Assembly: GCF_013359735.1 (NCBI RefSeq)
Contig: NZ_JABFMX010000009.1
Span: 62,001 to 126,000 of the forward strand
Direction: 5' to 3'
Origin: Arthrobacter sp. C9C5
Lineage (GTDB): Bacteria > Actinomycetota > Actinomycetes > Actinomycetales > Micrococcaceae
DNA length: 64,000 nucleotides
Shown: piece after piece, positions 53,829-62,046 of the stretch
Layout: each line of letters opens with the position of its first letter
Position numbering within the stretch: the stretch's first letter is position 1
The notes under the pieces: model-generated
Told to the model about the DNA's origin: nothing
Seen by the model: the letters and a program-made list of their open reading frames with translations, nothing else
The model's database searches: none
Translations under genes and position numbers: made by a program

Positions 53829-54631
53829 GCAACGTGGCGGCCCCGGCCGGGCCCCCGCAACGACGCCCCGGCATCGACGCCGTCGCCGTCGTGATGCCGG
53901 CCCACAACGAGGACCAGCACCTGGACCGGGCGCTGCGGGCGGTGCAGCGCGCCGCCGACGAGCTGCAGCGGCAGCGGCCCGGCGTCGCCGTCCGGGTGAC
54001 GGTGGTCCTGGACAGCTGCACCGACCGCTCCGCCGAAATCACCGCGGGGTACGTCGACGCCGACCCGCGCTTCAGCGCGCTCGACGTCCGGCTGCGCAGC
54101 GCCGGCGCGAGCCGGGCGGCAGGCGTCCGCGCCGCCGTGCTCAGTCCGCAGCGGCGCGCCCCCGGCCAGCGTTCCGCGCCGCTGCCCTGGCCGGGACGGA
54201 CCTGGCTGGCCAACACCGACGCCGATTCGCAGGTCCCGGTGAACTGGCTGGTGCGGCAGCTCGAATTCGCCGAGGCCGGTGCCGACGCGGTGCTGGGCTC
54301 GGTGGAACCGGACCCGGTCGGGATGGACCCGGAACTGCTGCGCCGCTGGCTGGACCGCCACCCCTTCGAGGAAAACCACCCGCACATCTACGGCGCCAAC
54401 TTCGGCGTCCGGGCCTCCGCCTACCTCGCCGCGGGCGGCTTCTCCACGCTGGAATCGCACGAGGACCGCACCCTGGTCCAGAGCCTGCGCAGCCTCGCCT
54501 TCACCGTCCTCGCAACTGACAGCATGCGGGTCCTGACCTCCGGCCGGACCCACGCACGCGCACCGCAGGGCTTCGGCGCGTACCTGCGCTCGCTGGGACG
54601 GCAGCGGCCGCCTGCCGCCACCGGCAACTGA
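53825..54631 (+). CDS. Glycosyltransferase family 2 protein
   Basis: 268 residues, GT-A fold: AVVMPAHNEDQHLDRAL at the N-terminus, DxD in LANTDADSQVPVNWL and the acceptor-loop ESHEDRTLV. No membrane helices. GTGA overlap with the fusion gene. It probably transfers a sugar in the pathway that the preceding two genes modify. Confidence 0.87.
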   Translation: MSNVAAPAGPPQRRPGIDAVAVVMPAHNEDQHLDRALRAVQRAADELQRQRPGVAVRVTVVLDSCTDRSAEITAGYVDADPRFSALDVRLRSAGASRAAGVRAAVLSPQRRAPGQRSAPLPWPGRTWLANTDADSQVPVNWLVRQLEFAEAGADAVLGSVEPDPVGMDPELLRRWLDRHPFEENHPHIYGANFGVRASAYLAAGGFSTLESHEDRTLVQSLRSLAFTVLATDSMRVLTSGRTHARAPQGFGAYLRSLGRQRPPAATGN

Positions 54632-54688
54632 GGGCGGCCCCGGCAACCGAAGCCGCTCCGGGGCAGCGTAGCCGCGCGCCGGCCCCCG

Positions 54689-54702
54689 GTGACCTTTGGC
54701 CC
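54689..54702. promoter_or_regulatory. DosR-like box upstream of cation ATPase
   Basis: GTGACCTTTGGCCC matches GGGACTTTNGNCCC at 10 of 12 positions. It ends 36 bases before the ATG of a small leader frame at 54739; CATCCT at 54726 could be the -10. Confidence 0.5.
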
Positions 54703-54738
54703 TAACAAGGGGTGCCGCGCCGGAGCATCCTCGGAGGC

Positions 54739-54797
54739 ATGATGCACCTGGGCAGTGCTGGCGTTAGGTGCTGCGCATGACGGGCGGCGGAGGGTGA
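54739..54797 (+). other. Two coupled leader micro-ORFs before the ATPase
   Basis: ATG 54739, with GGAGG upstream, encodes MMHLGSAGVRCCA; its stop overlaps ATG 54777 (MTGGGG), whose stop overlaps the ATPase GTG at 54794. Each junction is an ATGA or GTGA. The Gly-codon run and close GGCGGAGG could also be a relayed ribosome-binding site. A frame-shifted GTG at 54755 is the other possible ATPase start. Confidence 0.35.
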
Positions 54798-57451
54798 ACC
54801 CTGCCGCGGCAGGGCCGCTACCCGGGATCTCCGGACTGAGCTCGGCGGAGGCTGCCCTGCGGCTGGAGCGCGCCGGGCCGAACCGGTTGCCCGAGGCCCG
54901 GGCCGTGCCGGGCTGGCGGCGGCTGCTGGCAGAGCTGACCCACTTTTTTGCCGTCATGCTCTGGGTGGCGGCCGTCCTCGCCTTCGTCGCCGGAATGCCG
55001 CAACTGGGTATCGCCATCGTCGTGGTGATCGTGGTGAACGGGGTATTCGCCTACATCCAGCAGGAGCGCGCCCAGCACGCGGCCGCCAAGCTGCGGGAGT
55101 TGCTGCCCGCCATGGTCTCGGTGCGCCGGGACAACCGCATCGTCAAGGTGCACACCACCGAGCTGGTGCCCGGCGACGCCGTCGTGCTGGTTGCCGGAGA
55201 CCGGGTGCCGGCGGATCTCCGCCTGGCGCTGGCTGCGGGCTGCACGGTGGACGAATCGATGCTCACCGGCGAAAGCGAAGCGGTCACCAAGGCCTCCGGC
55301 GACACCGTGTTCGGTGGAACCTTCCTGGTCATCGGCACGGCCGAAGGCGTGGTCGCCAGCACCGGGGGACAGACGAGGCTCGCCGAGATCGCGTCGCTGA
55401 CCGGCAAGGTCGAGGCGCCGCCGAGCCCGCTGGCACTGGAGCTGCAGCGGATTGTCCGGATCGTCGCCGGCGTGGCCCTGGGCATCGGCGCCTTGTTCTT
55501 CATCCTCTCGCTGCTGGTGGGCATCTCCTGGCGGGACGCGTTCCTCTTCGCGATCGGCGTGGCGGTGGCGCTGGTGCCTGAGGGCCTGCTCCCCACCGTT
55601 ACCCTCTCGCTCGCCATCGGTGCCCAGCGGATGGCCGCGCGCAACGCGCTGGTGCGCAACCTGCAGGCGGTCGAGACGCTTGGCTCCACCACGTTCATCT
55701 GCACCGACAAGACAGGAACCCTCACGCAGAACCGGATGAACGCCGTCGAGGTCTGGACACCCTCCGGGCTGCTCGGCATCACCGGCTCGGGCTACGGGCC
55801 GGAAGCCCAGGTCACCGGAGAGGGCGGCGCGGACGCCGGGGCAGAGGCTTTCCGGGCGGGGCAGCGGCTCAGCGCCGCCGCCCGGGCCGCCTCGGTGGGC
55901 CGGGCGGTGCCGCACGACGGGCAGTGGATCGCCGAGGGCGACCCGATGGAAGCCGCCATCGATGCGCTCGCCACCCGGCTGGCCGGCCCCGGCGGCCGGC
56001 CGGAGGAGCCGACGCCCTCGCACCGCTTCGCCTTCGATCCCCGCCGGCTTCGGGAATCCGCCATCGTCGGCACCAAGCTCTTCGTCAAAGGCGCCCCGGA
56101 GTCCGTGATCCCCTTGTGCCGCGGCGACGGCGGCGGCGAGGACGGCGGCGAGGAAGGCGCCGACCGCGCCCTGCAGATGGTGGACCAGATGGCCTCGCAC
56201 GGGCTCAGGGTGCTCGCGGTCGCGCAGCGGAGCCTGCCGGGCCCGGTGCGGGACGGCACGACGGCGGACGAAGTGGAGACCGGGCTGACGCTGCTGGGGC
56301 TGATCGGCCTGCACGATCCGCCCCGCGCCGAGGTGCGCCTCTCGCTGCAGGCGGCCCGCGACGCCGGCATCAAGGTGGGCATGGTCACCGGCGACCACGC
56401 CTTCACGGCCGCCGCCATTGCCCGGGAAACCGGCCTGATCGGCTCCCCGGAGCTGGTGCTGGAGGGCCACACCCTGCCGGAGGACGATGAGGTCCTGGCC
56501 GCGCTGCTGGACCGCGACGGCGTCGTGGTCAGCCGGGTGACGCCGGAACAAAAGCTCCGGGTGGCCCGGCTGCTGCAACACCGCGGCCACGTGCTGGCCA
56601 TGACCGGTGACGGCGTCAACGACGGGCCTGCGCTGCAGCAGGCGGACATCGGCGTCGCGATGGGCCTCAGCGGCACGGACGTGGCCCGCGAGGCGGCGGA
56701 CCTGGTGCTGCTCGACGACGACTTCGCGACGATCATCGCGGCCGTGGAACAGGGCCGCGCGACCTACGCGAATATCCGCCGTTTCCTGACCTACCACCTC
56801 ACGGACAACGTCGCCGAGCTGACGCCGTTCGTGTTCTGGGCCATGTCCGGCGGCCGGTTCCCGCTGGCGCTGAGCGTGCTGCAGATCCTCGCCCTGGACA
56901 TTGGTACGGACCTGCTGCCGGCGCTGGCCCTCGGCAGCGAAGCGCCCAGCAAAGGGGCGCTGAAACGTGCACCGGAGCGCCGGCACCTGATGGACCGTGC
57001 CCTGATGTTCCGGGTCTTCGGGCTGCTGGGCCCGGTGGAGGCGCTGATGGAGATGACGGCCTACACGGCCGTGCTCTTCGGCGCCGGCTGGAGTCCCGGG
57101 GCCGAACTGCCGCCGTCAGATGTGCTGATGGCGGCCTCGGGCGCAGCGTTCACCACCGTGGTCCTGGCCCAGCTTGCCAACGCCTTCGCCTGCCGCAGCG
57201 CCACCTCCCCGCCCTGGCGGCTGGGCTGGTTCACCAACCGGCTGCTGCTCTGGGCCGTGCTGGCAGAGCTGGGGCTGCTTTCCGTGTTCCTGTTCCTCGG
57301 CCCGCTCGCCGCCCTGCTGGGCCATGCCCCACCCACGCCCGGGGGGCTGGCCGTGGCCCTCGCCGCCGTCCCGGCGGTCCTGCTCGCGGACTGGCTCTAC
57401 AAGCTGGCCCGGCACGGCAGGTCCGGCCGGCCCGCCAAACGCGCCGCCTAA
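54794..57451 (+). CDS. Cation-transporting P-type ATPase (P2 type)
   Basis: 885 residues. Phosphorylation Asp D305 in ICTDKTGTLTQNRM, actuator TGESEAV, PEGLLPTVTLSLAIGAQRMA in helix 4, MVTGDHAFTA and MTGDGVNDGPALQQADIGVAMG. Ten helices are expected. The PEGLLPTVT helix-4 sequence is nearer to Na/K- and Ca-type pumps than to heavy-metal pumps. Mycobacterial CtpF is a comparable protein in the DosR regulon. Start assigned to GTG 54794 by coupling to the leader frames. Confidence 0.9.
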   Translation: MNPAAAGPLPGISGLSSAEAALRLERAGPNRLPEARAVPGWRRLLAELTHFFAVMLWVAAVLAFVAGMPQLGIAIVVVIVVNGVFAYIQQERAQHAAAKLRELLPAMVSVRRDNRIVKVHTTELVPGDAVVLVAGDRVPADLRLALAAGCTVDESMLTGESEAVTKASGDTVFGGTFLVIGTAEGVVASTGGQTRLAEIASLTGKVEAPPSPLALELQRIVRIVAGVALGIGALFFILSLLVGISWRDAFLFAIGVAVALVPEGLLPTVTLSLAIGAQRMAARNALVRNLQAVETLGSTTFICTDKTGTLTQNRMNAVEVWTPSGLLGITGSGYGPEAQVTGEGGADAGAEAFRAGQRLSAAARAASVGRAVPHDGQWIAEGDPMEAAIDALATRLAGPGGRPEEPTPSHRFAFDPRRLRESAIVGTKLFVKGAPESVIPLCRGDGGGEDGGEEGADRALQMVDQMASHGLRVLAVAQRSLPGPVRDGTTADEVETGLTLLGLIGLHDPPRAEVRLSLQAARDAGIKVGMVTGDHAFTAAAIARETGLIGSPELVLEGHTLPEDDEVLAALLDRDGVVVSRVTPEQKLRVARLLQHRGHVLAMTGDGVNDGPALQQADIGVAMGLSGTDVAREAADLVLLDDDFATIIAAVEQGRATYANIRRFLTYHLTDNVAELTPFVFWAMSGGRFPLALSVLQILALDIGTDLLPALALGSEAPSKGALKRAPERRHLMDRALMFRVFGLLGPVEALMEMTAYTAVLFGAGWSPGAELPPSDVLMAASGAAFTTVVLAQLANAFACRSATSPPWRLGWFTNRLLLWAVLAELGLLSVFLFLGPLAALLGHAPPTPGGLAVALAAVPAVLLADWLYKLARHGRSGRPAKRAA

Positions 57452-57452
57452 G

Positions 57453-57466
57453 AGGTCCAAAGCCTC
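57453..57466. promoter_or_regulatory. DosR-like box upstream of ppsA
   Basis: AGGTCCAAAGCCTC; its complement matches GGGACTTTNGNCCC at 9 of 12 positions. It ends 35 bases before an out-of-frame ATG at 57502 (a 15-codon leader) and 67 before the ppsA ATG. It begins right after the ATPase stop. Confidence 0.42.
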
Positions 57467-57533
57467 TGACCCCACACCGCCCCGGGCCGCAGGATCGGAC
57501 CATGGATGGACAAACGCCCAAAGGAGCGCCGGC

Positions 57534-59951
57534 ATGCCCGAACACGTGAAGTGGTTTGAAGAAATTGGCATGGGGGACGTCCCGCAGGTCGGCGGCAAGA
57601 ATGCTTCCCTGGGCGAACTCATCCAGTCCCTCAAGGCCCGGGGCGTACGGGTTCCCGACGGCTTCGCCACCACCGCCGCGGCCTACCGGACCTTCGTCGC
57701 TGCGAACGCGATCGAACCGGCGATGCGCTCGCGGATCCTGGCCTACCGCTCCGGGGACGCGACGCTGCGCGAGACCGGGGAAGCCATCCGGGAACTGTTC
57801 CTGGCCAGCGATTTCCCGCCGGACATCGCCGACTCCATCCGTTCGCACTACCGCGACCTGGGGCAGCGCGCCGGCCTGGAGCGGCTTTCCGTCGCGGTCC
57901 GGAGCAGCGCCACGGCCGAGGACCTGCCCGATGCCAGCTTCGCCGGCCAGCAGGAAACCTTTTTGAACGTCACCGGCGACCGGGAACTGATGGACGCCTG
58001 CAGGCGCTGCTACGCCTCACTGTTCACGGACCGGGCCATCAGCTACCGGGAGGTCAAGGGCTTCGACCACCTCGACGTCGCGCTCTCGATCGGGGTCCAG
58101 CGGATGGTGCGCTCCGACGTCGGCGCCTCCGGGGTGATGTTCTCAATCGACACGGACTCCGGGTTCCCGCGGGCGGCCGTGATCAGCGCCGCCTGGGGCC
58201 TCGGCGAGACCGTGGTCCAGGGCACGATCAACCCGGACAAGTACCTCGTGTTCAAACCGCTCCTGAGCGAGGCCGCGGGCGGACCGGCGGAGGGACCGGC
58301 GGAGGGAATCAGCCCGATCATCGAAAAGACCCTCGGCTCCAAGGCGCAGAAGATGGTCTACAGCCGCGGCGGCCACGCCCGCACCCGCACCGTCGACACC
58401 TCGGAAGCGGAACGCCGGTCCTTCGTCCTGGCCGACGCCGAGATCCTCACCCTGGCCCGCTGGGCCGTGAGCGTCGAGGAGCACTACCGCCGGCCGATGG
58501 ACATGGAATGGGCCCGGGACGGCGTGACCGGCGAGCTCTTCATGGTCCAGGCCCGGCCGGAGACGGTGCAGTCGCAAAAGACCGGTTCCCGCTTCACCCT
58601 GCACCACCTGCTGGGAACCGGGACGGTGCTGGTGACCGGGGCGGCCATCGGCGACTCGATCGCGCAGGGCACGGCGTGCGTGATCCGGAGCGCCGCTGAT
58701 ATCGACAAGTTCCGGGACGGCGCCATCCTGGTCACCGAAATGACCGACCCGGACTGGGTGCCCATCATGAAGCGCGCCGCCGGGATTGTCACCGACCACG
58801 GCGGCCCCACCAGCCACGCGGCGATCGTGAGCCGGGAACTGGGGGTGCCCGCCGTCGTCGGGACCGGCAACGCCACTAGTGTCCTGGCCGAGGACCAGGC
58901 CGTGACCCTGTCCTGCGCCGAAGGCGACCAGGGCCGCGTCTATGCCGGCAGCCTCGCGTTCGAAACCGAGGAGGTGGACCTGGGGGAGCTGCCGGCGACG
59001 CGCACCAAAGTCATGGTCAACATCGCCAGCCCCGCGGCCGCCTTCCAGTGGTGGCGGCTGCCCGCGGACGGCGTCGGGCTGGCCCGGATGGAGTTCATCA
59101 TCAGCGCCCTGATCCGGGTCCATCCGATGGCGCTGGTCCACCCGGAACGGGTCACGGACCCGCAGGAAGCGGCGCAGATCCGGGAACTGACGCGCGGCTA
59201 CACCGATCCATGCGACTACTTCGTGGATGCCCTGGCGCTCGGCATCGCGAAGATCGCCGCGCCCTACCATCCGAACCCGGTGATCGTGCGGCTCAGCGAC
59301 TTCAAAACCAACGAGTACGCGCACCTGATCGGCGGCGCCTCCTTCGAGGAGGCCGAGGAGAACCCGATGCTCGGCTTCCGCGGCGCCTCGCGGTACTACG
59401 ACGAGCGGTACCGGGAAGGCTTCGCGCTCGAATGCCTGGCGCTGAAACGGGTCCGGGAGCGGATCGGCTTCAGCAACATCATCGTCATGGTCCCGTTCTG
59501 CCGGACACCGCAGGAGGCGGACAAGGTGCTGGCGGTGATGGCGGAGAACGGCCTGGTCCGCGGCGAGCACGGCCTGCAGGTCTACATGATGTGCGAGATC
59601 CCCTCCAACGTGGTCCTGGCCAGTAAATTCGCCACCCGCTTCGACGGCTTCTCGATCGGCTCGAACGACCTCACCCAGCTGGTCCTCGGCGTGGACCGGG
59701 ACTCGGCGCAGCTGGCGGCGCTGTTCGACGAGCGCGATGAGGCCGTCATGGCGATGATCAGCGAGGCGATCCGGAAGGCGCACGCGGCAGGGATCAAGAT
59801 CGGTATCTGCGGGCAGGGCCCCAGCAACCACCCGGAGTTCGCGGCGTTCCTGGTTGGCGAGGGCATCGATTCGATCTCGCTGAACCCGGACAGCTACCTC
59901 AGGACCGTCCCGCGGATCGCGGAAGCCGAGAAGCTGGCGTCCGAGGGCTAG
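57534..59951 (+). CDS. ppsA: Phosphoenolpyruvate synthase
   Basis: 805 residues. N-terminal ATP-grasp (VGGKNASLGELIQSL, VRSSATAEDLPDASFAGQQET), central phospho-histidine H428 in GGPTSHAAIVSRELG, and the C-terminal PEP-binding barrel with C759 in GICGQGPSNHPEF. It makes PEP from pyruvate and ATP, releasing AMP and phosphate, so gluconeogenesis can run from pyruvate or lactate. ATG with AAAGGAG. Its last 53 bases overlap the convergent metal ATPase gene. Confidence 0.94.
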   Translation: MPEHVKWFEEIGMGDVPQVGGKNASLGELIQSLKARGVRVPDGFATTAAAYRTFVAANAIEPAMRSRILAYRSGDATLRETGEAIRELFLASDFPPDIADSIRSHYRDLGQRAGLERLSVAVRSSATAEDLPDASFAGQQETFLNVTGDRELMDACRRCYASLFTDRAISYREVKGFDHLDVALSIGVQRMVRSDVGASGVMFSIDTDSGFPRAAVISAAWGLGETVVQGTINPDKYLVFKPLLSEAAGGPAEGPAEGISPIIEKTLGSKAQKMVYSRGGHARTRTVDTSEAERRSFVLADAEILTLARWAVSVEEHYRRPMDMEWARDGVTGELFMVQARPETVQSQKTGSRFTLHHLLGTGTVLVTGAAIGDSIAQGTACVIRSAADIDKFRDGAILVTEMTDPDWVPIMKRAAGIVTDHGGPTSHAAIVSRELGVPAVVGTGNATSVLAEDQAVTLSCAEGDQGRVYAGSLAFETEEVDLGELPATRTKVMVNIASPAAAFQWWRLPADGVGLARMEFIISALIRVHPMALVHPERVTDPQEAAQIRELTRGYTDPCDYFVDALALGIAKIAAPYHPNPVIVRLSDFKTNEYAHLIGGASFEEAEENPMLGFRGASRYYDERYREGFALECLALKRVRERIGFSNIIVMVPFCRTPQEADKVLAVMAENGLVRGEHGLQVYMMCEIPSNVVLASKFATRFDGFSIGSNDLTQLVLGVDRDSAQLAALFDERDEAVMAMISEAIRKAHAAGIKIGICGQGPSNHPEFAAFLVGEGIDSISLNPDSYLRTVPRIAEAEKLASEG

Positions 59952-61833
59952 GCCGGCCGGCCGCCCTGCCCGGCCGCGGGGTCCGCGTCCCGGAGCCCAG
60001 CGCCCGGAGCGCGTTCAGGATCGTGGCGAGGTCCACCACCTCCTGGGAGAGGGCGCCGGCGATGGCCGGAACGTAGCCCGCGGCTGCCGCCAGCATCAGC
60101 GCCACGCTCAGCGCGATGCCGATCCAAATGCTCTGCAGCGCCACCTTCACAGTGCGCTGACCGATCCGCACGGCCGAGGCCACCTTGGACAGGTCGTCCA
60201 AGATGATCACGACGTCGGCGGACTCGCCGGCCGCCGTCGAGCCCCGCGCGCCCATCGCGATCCCGACGTCGGCGACGGCCAGGACGGGGGCGTCGTTGAC
60301 GCCGTCGCCCACCATCATCACCGGACGGCGGGGCAGTGAGCGGACCGCCTCCACCTTGTCCGGCGGCAGGCACTCGGCCCGGACGTCGGTCAGCCCGGCC
60401 TCTGCCGCGATGTGCTCGGCGGTGGCGAGGGCGTCGCCGGTCAGCATCACCGTGCGGGTGGCGCCGAGTTCCCGGAGCTCGGCCACGGTGCGGCGGGTTT
60501 CCCGGCGGATGGGGTCGCTCATCACGAGGGCTCCGGCGAACTCCCCGGCCACGCCCACGTAGATGGCGAGTTCGCCGCTGGCCAGCTCGCTTTCCACGAC
60601 GCCGGCGGCCGATTCGGACACGAAATTGGGCTTGCCGACGACCACGTCCCGGCCGTCGAAGCGCGCCCGGACGCCGTGCGTGGCGAATTCGGTGGCCTCC
60701 GTGGCGGTCTCGAAAACCAACCCGCGGGACCGTGCCGCGTCCATCACCGAGGCGGCGAGCACGTGGGAGGAATATTGCTCGGCGGATGCCGCGAGCCCGA
60801 GGACCCGGTCCTCGGTGAAGGACCCCGCGGTCCGGATGCCCACCAGGGAGGGCCGGCCGTAGGTCAGGGTGCCGGTCTTGTCGAAGGCCACCGTTTTGAT
60901 CCGGCTCAGCTGCTCCAGAACCCCGGCGTATTTGACGATGATGCCGCCTCGCGCGGCACGGCTCATGCCGCCCAGGAACGCCACGGGGGCGGCGATCAGC
61001 AGTGGACACGGCGTGGCCACCACCAGCACCTCCGCGAACCGGACCGGGCTGCCGCTGACGATCCAGCCGATCGCCCCGAGAACGTACGCGAGGGCGGTGA
61101 AAGGGACGGCATAGCGGTCGGCCAGTCGGACCATGGGGGCCTTGCTCTCGGCCGCCTCCTTCACCAGCGCAACGATCCGGCTGTACTGCGAGTCCTCCAT
61201 CAGCGCCGTGACCTGCATCCGGATGGCCGCCTCGCCGTTCAACGACCCGCTCATCAGCCCCTCGCCGGCGGCACGCTCCACCGGCAGGCTCTCCCCGGTC
61301 AGGGAGGATTCATCAAACGTTCCGGACTCGGAGAGCAGCACCCCGTCCAGCGGCACCACTTCGCCGGGCCGCACCAGCAGGATGTCGCCGACCTCGACGT
61401 CGGTGGCCGCCACGTCCTCGTGCTGGCCGTCGGTTTCGGCGGCACGGGCTCCGGCGGCACCGCCGTTGCGTTCCCGGTGGGCCGTCTGCGGGACGCGCTC
61501 CAGCAGCGACGTCAGCTCCTTCTTGGCACGGCCGGCGGCGTAGTCCTCAAGGGCGGTACCGCCGGCCATCATGAGCACGATGATCATCGAGGCGACGAAT
61601 TCGCCCACCAGTACGGTGCTGACAATGGCGGTGACGGCCAGGATGTCGATGCCCCACTGGCCGCCGATCAGGCGGCGGACCATGCCGACGGCGAGGTAGG
61701 CCGCCACAGCCAGCGCATAGATGCTGGCGGCGATCCGCGCGATAGCTTCCTGGCCGGAGGCAAGCAGCAATATCACCGCCAGGAGGGCGGCGACCGTGCC
61801 CGTGACAAGCGGATACCGGAGCGCAATTTTCAC
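59899..61833 (-). CDS. Heavy-metal P1B-type ATPase
   Basis: 644 residues from GTG 61833 (a TTG at 61860 is also in frame). Phosphorylation D318 in VAFDKTGTLTYGR, SLTGESLPVE, and MMVGDGVNDAPVLAVADVGIAMG. The transport motif is ATPCPLLIAAP: TPC rather than CPC. There is no N-terminal metal-binding domain, and the usual HP of P1B pumps reads HV (SSHVLA). Metal cannot be assigned. The extreme C-terminus is Arg/Pro/Ser-rich and encoded antisense to the ppsA end. Confidence 0.88.
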   Translation of the reverse strand: MKIALRYPLVTGTVAALLAVILLLASGQEAIARIAASIYALAVAAYLAVGMVRRLIGGQWGIDILAVTAIVSTVLVGEFVASMIIVLMMAGGTALEDYAAGRAKKELTSLLERVPQTAHRERNGGAAGARAAETDGQHEDVAATDVEVGDILLVRPGEVVPLDGVLLSESGTFDESSLTGESLPVERAAGEGLMSGSLNGEAAIRMQVTALMEDSQYSRIVALVKEAAESKAPMVRLADRYAVPFTALAYVLGAIGWIVSGSPVRFAEVLVVATPCPLLIAAPVAFLGGMSRAARGGIIVKYAGVLEQLSRIKTVAFDKTGTLTYGRPSLVGIRTAGSFTEDRVLGLAASAEQYSSHVLAASVMDAARSRGLVFETATEATEFATHGVRARFDGRDVVVGKPNFVSESAAGVVESELASGELAIYVGVAGEFAGALVMSDPIRRETRRTVAELRELGATRTVMLTGDALATAEHIAAEAGLTDVRAECLPPDKVEAVRSLPRRPVMMVGDGVNDAPVLAVADVGIAMGARGSTAAGESADVVIILDDLSKVASAVRIGQRTVKVALQSIWIGIALSVALMLAAAAGYVPAIAGALSQEVVDLATILNALRALGSGTRTPRPGRAAGRPSPRTPASRLPRSAGRS

Positions 61834-61913
61834 GGTTGTCCCGCCTCGTTCCTCGCGCAAGACCTGGCGTCTGCGACTACTTGAATCCTACTGCGCGGCC
61901 CTTTCCACGCCCC

Positions 61914-61978
61914 GGGCCGAACGGACACTTGCGGCCCCTAATCCGGGGATCTCCAGGGCCCCAAGTGCCCGTTCGCGC
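61914..61978. repeat. Dispersed AAGTGTCCGTTCGCG repeat, inverted pair
   Basis: A forward copy (61914-61939) and an inverted copy (61956-61978) can form a stem of about 20 bp with a short loop. Same element as at 31061-31157 and 39429. Here it sits between divergent genes, not after a stop codon, so a simple terminator role does not fit. Confidence 0.7.
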
Positions 61979-61998
61979 AAAGGAGTGGGGAATCCGTC

Positions 61999-62012
61999 GG
62001 GCCTTTCAGCCC
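61999..62012. promoter_or_regulatory. DosR-like box upstream of deacetylase
   Basis: GGGCCTTTCAGCCC matches GGGACTTTNGNCCC at 10 of 12 positions and ends 34 bases before the ATG at 62047. Confidence 0.5.
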
Positions 62013-62046
62013 TACCCCGCTGGGGCCGGTGGTGCCATGGTGAGGC

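Noticed and set aside
54818..56986. 722-codon minus-strand open frame
   Set aside because: Antisense to the cation ATPase; no recognisable motif.
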